From Marasmius tenuissimus (Eukaryota; Basidiomycota; Agaricomycetes; Agaricales; Marasmiaceae): 64,000 bases of DNA. Each line of letters begins with the position of its first letter. Position 1 is the first letter of the stretch. The translations under genes were made by a program, and so were the position numbers. Where the stretch lies: NCBI GenBank assembly GCA_029532415.1, contig JAQOTA010000015.1:1178001-1242000 (forward strand). The letters are read 5' to 3'. Below, piece by piece: positions 61,733 through 64,000 of the stretch. The notes under the pieces are model-generated. The model ran no database searches, was not told the origin of the DNA, and worked only from the letters and a program-made list of their open reading frames with translations.

Positions 61733-63322
61733 CTATCGTCTCCGTTTCCGCTGAACTTTCGGTTGGCAATCACGACAGTACCACGATTCATCCTCTTGGG
61801 GAAGCATAGGAAGACCGGCGCACTCGAGGTGAAACTACCCAGAAAATGAGCGGTCGGAAGTACTTGTATCGGAAGGATGAACTCACCCATTCAATCTTGC
61901 AGTCTGAGTTGTCACAAGCAAGCATCTGTCGCAACACGTCAAGAGAAACATGACGGAAAGTGAGTCAGTGGCCGGGCGTACCTCGCCAAATGAGATTTCA
62001 TTGCAGTAACAATACCTCTGCTGATCGAGGGGCGGTAGTGTAATCTTCAACTTCAAAGGTGGTTCAGCTGCAACATTTTCCTGACTCTTCTTGTTCACAG
62101 GTTTTCTCCTTCGACTCGTGCGACCACGCGCAGGTTGCGCAGCACCGTTGGTGGGATCAGGGTTCTCGTCGACAATGCCTAATGTTGGAACTCCTTCCTC
62201 TGCCGGTGGACCGGTCTCATAAAGATCCCCGTTTGGGACCTCCTCCTCATCAGAATCCAGGTCGTCTGCGTCGTTGGTGGGCCTTGTCCAGCGAGGGGCA
62301 GGTCCTATCACGTCAGGGAGGATGATAGGTGCAAGTTGGGTGCCGGGTCGGGCTCCGAGAGAAAGTGCCATCTCTTGTTCCTTTATGGATTGTCCGAGGA
62401 CGCGTATCTGACGCTCCAATGTATCATGGGCTGCCTGTGCGAGATGAACTTTCTCGTTAGCTGTCCGGCCCACTTCCTCCGCAAGCCAGGCTATATGAGA
62501 CAGCATTTCTCGACTGGTTACTGGCACCTTGATACGATCCTGAGGAATGCTGGTGGGTGTCGGAGTGCGAATGGGCGTCCTCATCTCGAGGCCTTTCAAG
62601 TTGAGATGGGGAGGAATGGCGCGAATAGGTGTTATTGGATAGGTAGTACTAGGTGCCGTTGTCGGAGGAGGTGTGGCGTGACTGGCTTCGGTGATGGTTG
62701 CAGTGGTCGGGGGAGGAGTCGCGTTTTCCATACAGTCGGTAGACGCGCTTAGTGGAACGTCAATACTCATCGAGTCGGCCTGGTCAGGACGATCCTCCCT
62801 TGTGTTAGGTAAAGTCGCGTGTTGTGCTTCACGTTGAGCCCTGGTTTGCGCGTCCATAGACCTCCGTAGAGCAATATATCTGTGCACAGTCGAACGAAGA
62901 TCGTCCAGAAATCCTGAATGAAAGACTGTTCATCGAAACAATCTAGAGAATATTGAGTACGCACCATTGTTCTGCTGATCGAGCTCCTTCAGAAGAAGAT
63001 ATTGACGCTGCAAGGTCATTGGTAACTGCTCGAATACTATCAGGGATTCACAACTGTGTCTCATTGCTGGAGAACTATCGTACCCACCTTCAAAATGATC
63101 CTCTCTAATTGAATCCCATATTTCCCGTTCCTTGTCTTGATCATTGACGCGTTCTTCAGGTTCTTCCTCCTGTTGGCCGGGCTCTTCAGCTCCATCGTCG
63201 CCCTCTTCACCATCTTCCCCAGTTTCCTGGCCAATTTCGCTTTGATCTTCTTCGGATTCGAGTTCAGGCTCAAGTTCAGACTGAGCTGGTTGCCTATTTT
63301 TCCTCCAACCAAGTGGTGGCAT
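61733..63322 (-). CDS. ING-family PHD-finger protein
   Basis: Five exons (complement of 63088-63322, 62965-63036, 61982-62913, 61887-61925, 61733-61834) give 459 residues. Residues 1-78 are highly acidic. The ING N-terminal helical region follows (FEQLPMTLQRQYLLLKELDQ, FLDDLRSTVHRYIALRRSMD), then a long Pro/Thr-rich linker, a basic patch (GRTSRRRKPVNKK) and a C-terminal PHD finger (YCYCNEISFGEMLACDN, IEWFHLECAGL, WYCRDCQ). ING proteins read H3K4me3 through the PHD finger and tether histone acetyltransferase or deacetylase complexes. The intron at 63037-63087 is 51 nt with an open frame, so retention is possible. It is divergent from the gene at 63576. Confidence 0.9.
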
Positions 63323-63575
63323 TTCAGGAGAGCTACGTAGGTGGAGGTTAAGAGATAGAGAGGGAGAGAACTGAAAGAGGCATATCCATTCACACACTGG
63401 GACTATTTCTCCCTTTTGAGTCATATATTTCCTAAATAGGCCAATATTGTGACCAAAACTCACTGGCGATCACGTGCATATCGCGTGAATTCTGCAAGTT
63501 GGGCAATTTCCAGCAATTTCGTACTCGTCCTGCCACCATCTCCGAAGGCTCGCTGTTCCTCTTGCGACACTTCCA
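63323..63575. promoter_or_regulatory. Divergent promoter between the ING gene and the edge gene
   Basis: 253 bp between the two starts. An in-frame extension of the ING gene up to 63463 exists but is not conserved-looking. No TATA box was chosen. Confidence 0.35.
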
Positions 63576-64000
63576 ATGGACCGTATCGTGGCCGATATGA
63601 AAAGAAATGGCACGAACCTTCATACTGAAACTAGTCATCGAATCAAACGGCAACCGTCGCGTTCAGATGCCGCATCATATGAAGACCTGGGCCAGAGTGG
63701 GTTTCACGCGTCAGGATCGCGAAAGGGCAATGACACGAAGCGTTCGACGAGTGGAAACAAGAATCGAAAACAGCCCTCACGAAAGGGCGACGAATCTGGA
63801 GACTCTGACGAGTTGAATATCACCGAGACATCAGGAGTGGATTCCGAAGAGGAAAGTTCTAGGCAAGGAAAAGCAAATGGAGAGAGGGGGAGTGAGGTGT
63901 TGCAGGCGCAGGACCATGTAGAGAATGCTTCTCAGATGGGGAACGTGTTAAAGACACTCAAGTTCAAGAAGAAGGGACGGACTGAAGCTGGCGATGAGGC
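63576..64000 (+). CDS. Partial gene, hydrophilic disordered protein (runs off the window)
   Basis: An open frame of 141 codons starts at 63576 (MDRIVADMKRNG) and is still open at the window edge, so the gene is truncated by the window. The sequence is rich in Ser, Gly, Lys, Glu and Asp (for example SGDSDELNITE, KTLKFKKKGR) and is probably disordered; no domain is seen in this part. An internal in-frame ATG at 63597 is the alternative start. Its head-to-head placement with the ING gene suggests a shared promoter. Function unknown; the downstream part may hold a domain. Confidence 0.6.
   Translation, partial: MDRIVADMKRNGTNLHTETSHRIKRQPSRSDAASYEDLGQSGFHASGSRKGNDTKRSTSGNKNRKQPSRKGDESGDSDELNITETSGVDSEEESSRQGKANGERGSEVLQAQDHVENASQMGNVLKTLKFKKKGRTEAGDE

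Overview
The window is nuclear DNA of a basidiomycete fungus, most likely an Agaricomycete. Almost every gene is broken by many short introns (mostly 45-65 nt, GT..AG, often with a CTAAC-like branch site). The chromatin set (HP1 with chromo and chromoshadow domains, intron-containing histones H3 and H4, a SIRT1-type sirtuin, an ING/PHD protein) and several protein families I know only from mushroom-forming fungi (a short MYND protein, a small Cys-rich protein, a 610-residue LRR-like protein) agree with this. I built all gene models by hand from splice signals, reading-frame closure and protein-family expectation; none has transcript support, and family names rest on recognised motifs, not on a search.

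Layout. 0-8 kb: an intact 202-bp inverted-repeat (MITE-like) element, tubulin cofactor C, a Cue2-like Smr nuclease and a GATA factor with three zinc fingers. 8-21.6 kb: mostly gene-poor, with an HP1 gene (11.6-12.6 kb) and a MYND-finger gene (13.9-14.6 kb). 21.6-32.6 kb: a dense block with a divergent H4-H3 pair, a secreted aspartic protease, a mitochondrial rhomboid protease, two adjacent METTL21-like methyltransferases and a coiled-coil protein. 32.6-44.2 kb: a repeat-bearing gap, a GPCR-like membrane protein, the nucleoporin NUP85, a small Cys-rich protein, a 2.1-kb gap and glucose-6-phosphate isomerase. 44.7-64 kb: a second dense block with an F-BAR/RhoGAP protein, an F-box protein, a second nearly identical H4-H3 pair, a sirtuin, a diverged Tpt1-like protein, argininosuccinate synthase, a 610-residue and a 520-residue unknown protein, an ING/PHD protein and the start of a gene that runs off the window.

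Functionally this is mainly a core-genome region: chromatin (H3 and H4 twice, HP1, sirtuin, ING), central metabolism (PGI, ARG1), RNA and translation quality control (Smr, Tpt1-like, METTL21-like), nuclear pore and cytoskeleton (NUP85, RhoGAP, TBCC). There are no operons; the informative arrangements are divergent pairs that share a promoter (H4/H3 twice, rhomboid/methyltransferase, ARG1/610-aa gene, ING/partial gene).

I found no large undescribed system such as a gene cluster, defence island or selfish element. The points most worth a second look are: a Tpt1-fold protein with a mitochondrial-type leader that lacks most of the catalytic signature; a sirtuin gene with 7-, 12- and 9-nt micro-exons whose second zinc-ligand cysteine pair is out of frame; a GATA factor made of three fingers, each split by an intron at the same codon position, plus a homeodomain-like tail; two H4-H3 loci 28 kb apart kept nearly identical even in introns; and an H3 tail that is two residues longer than the canonical one.
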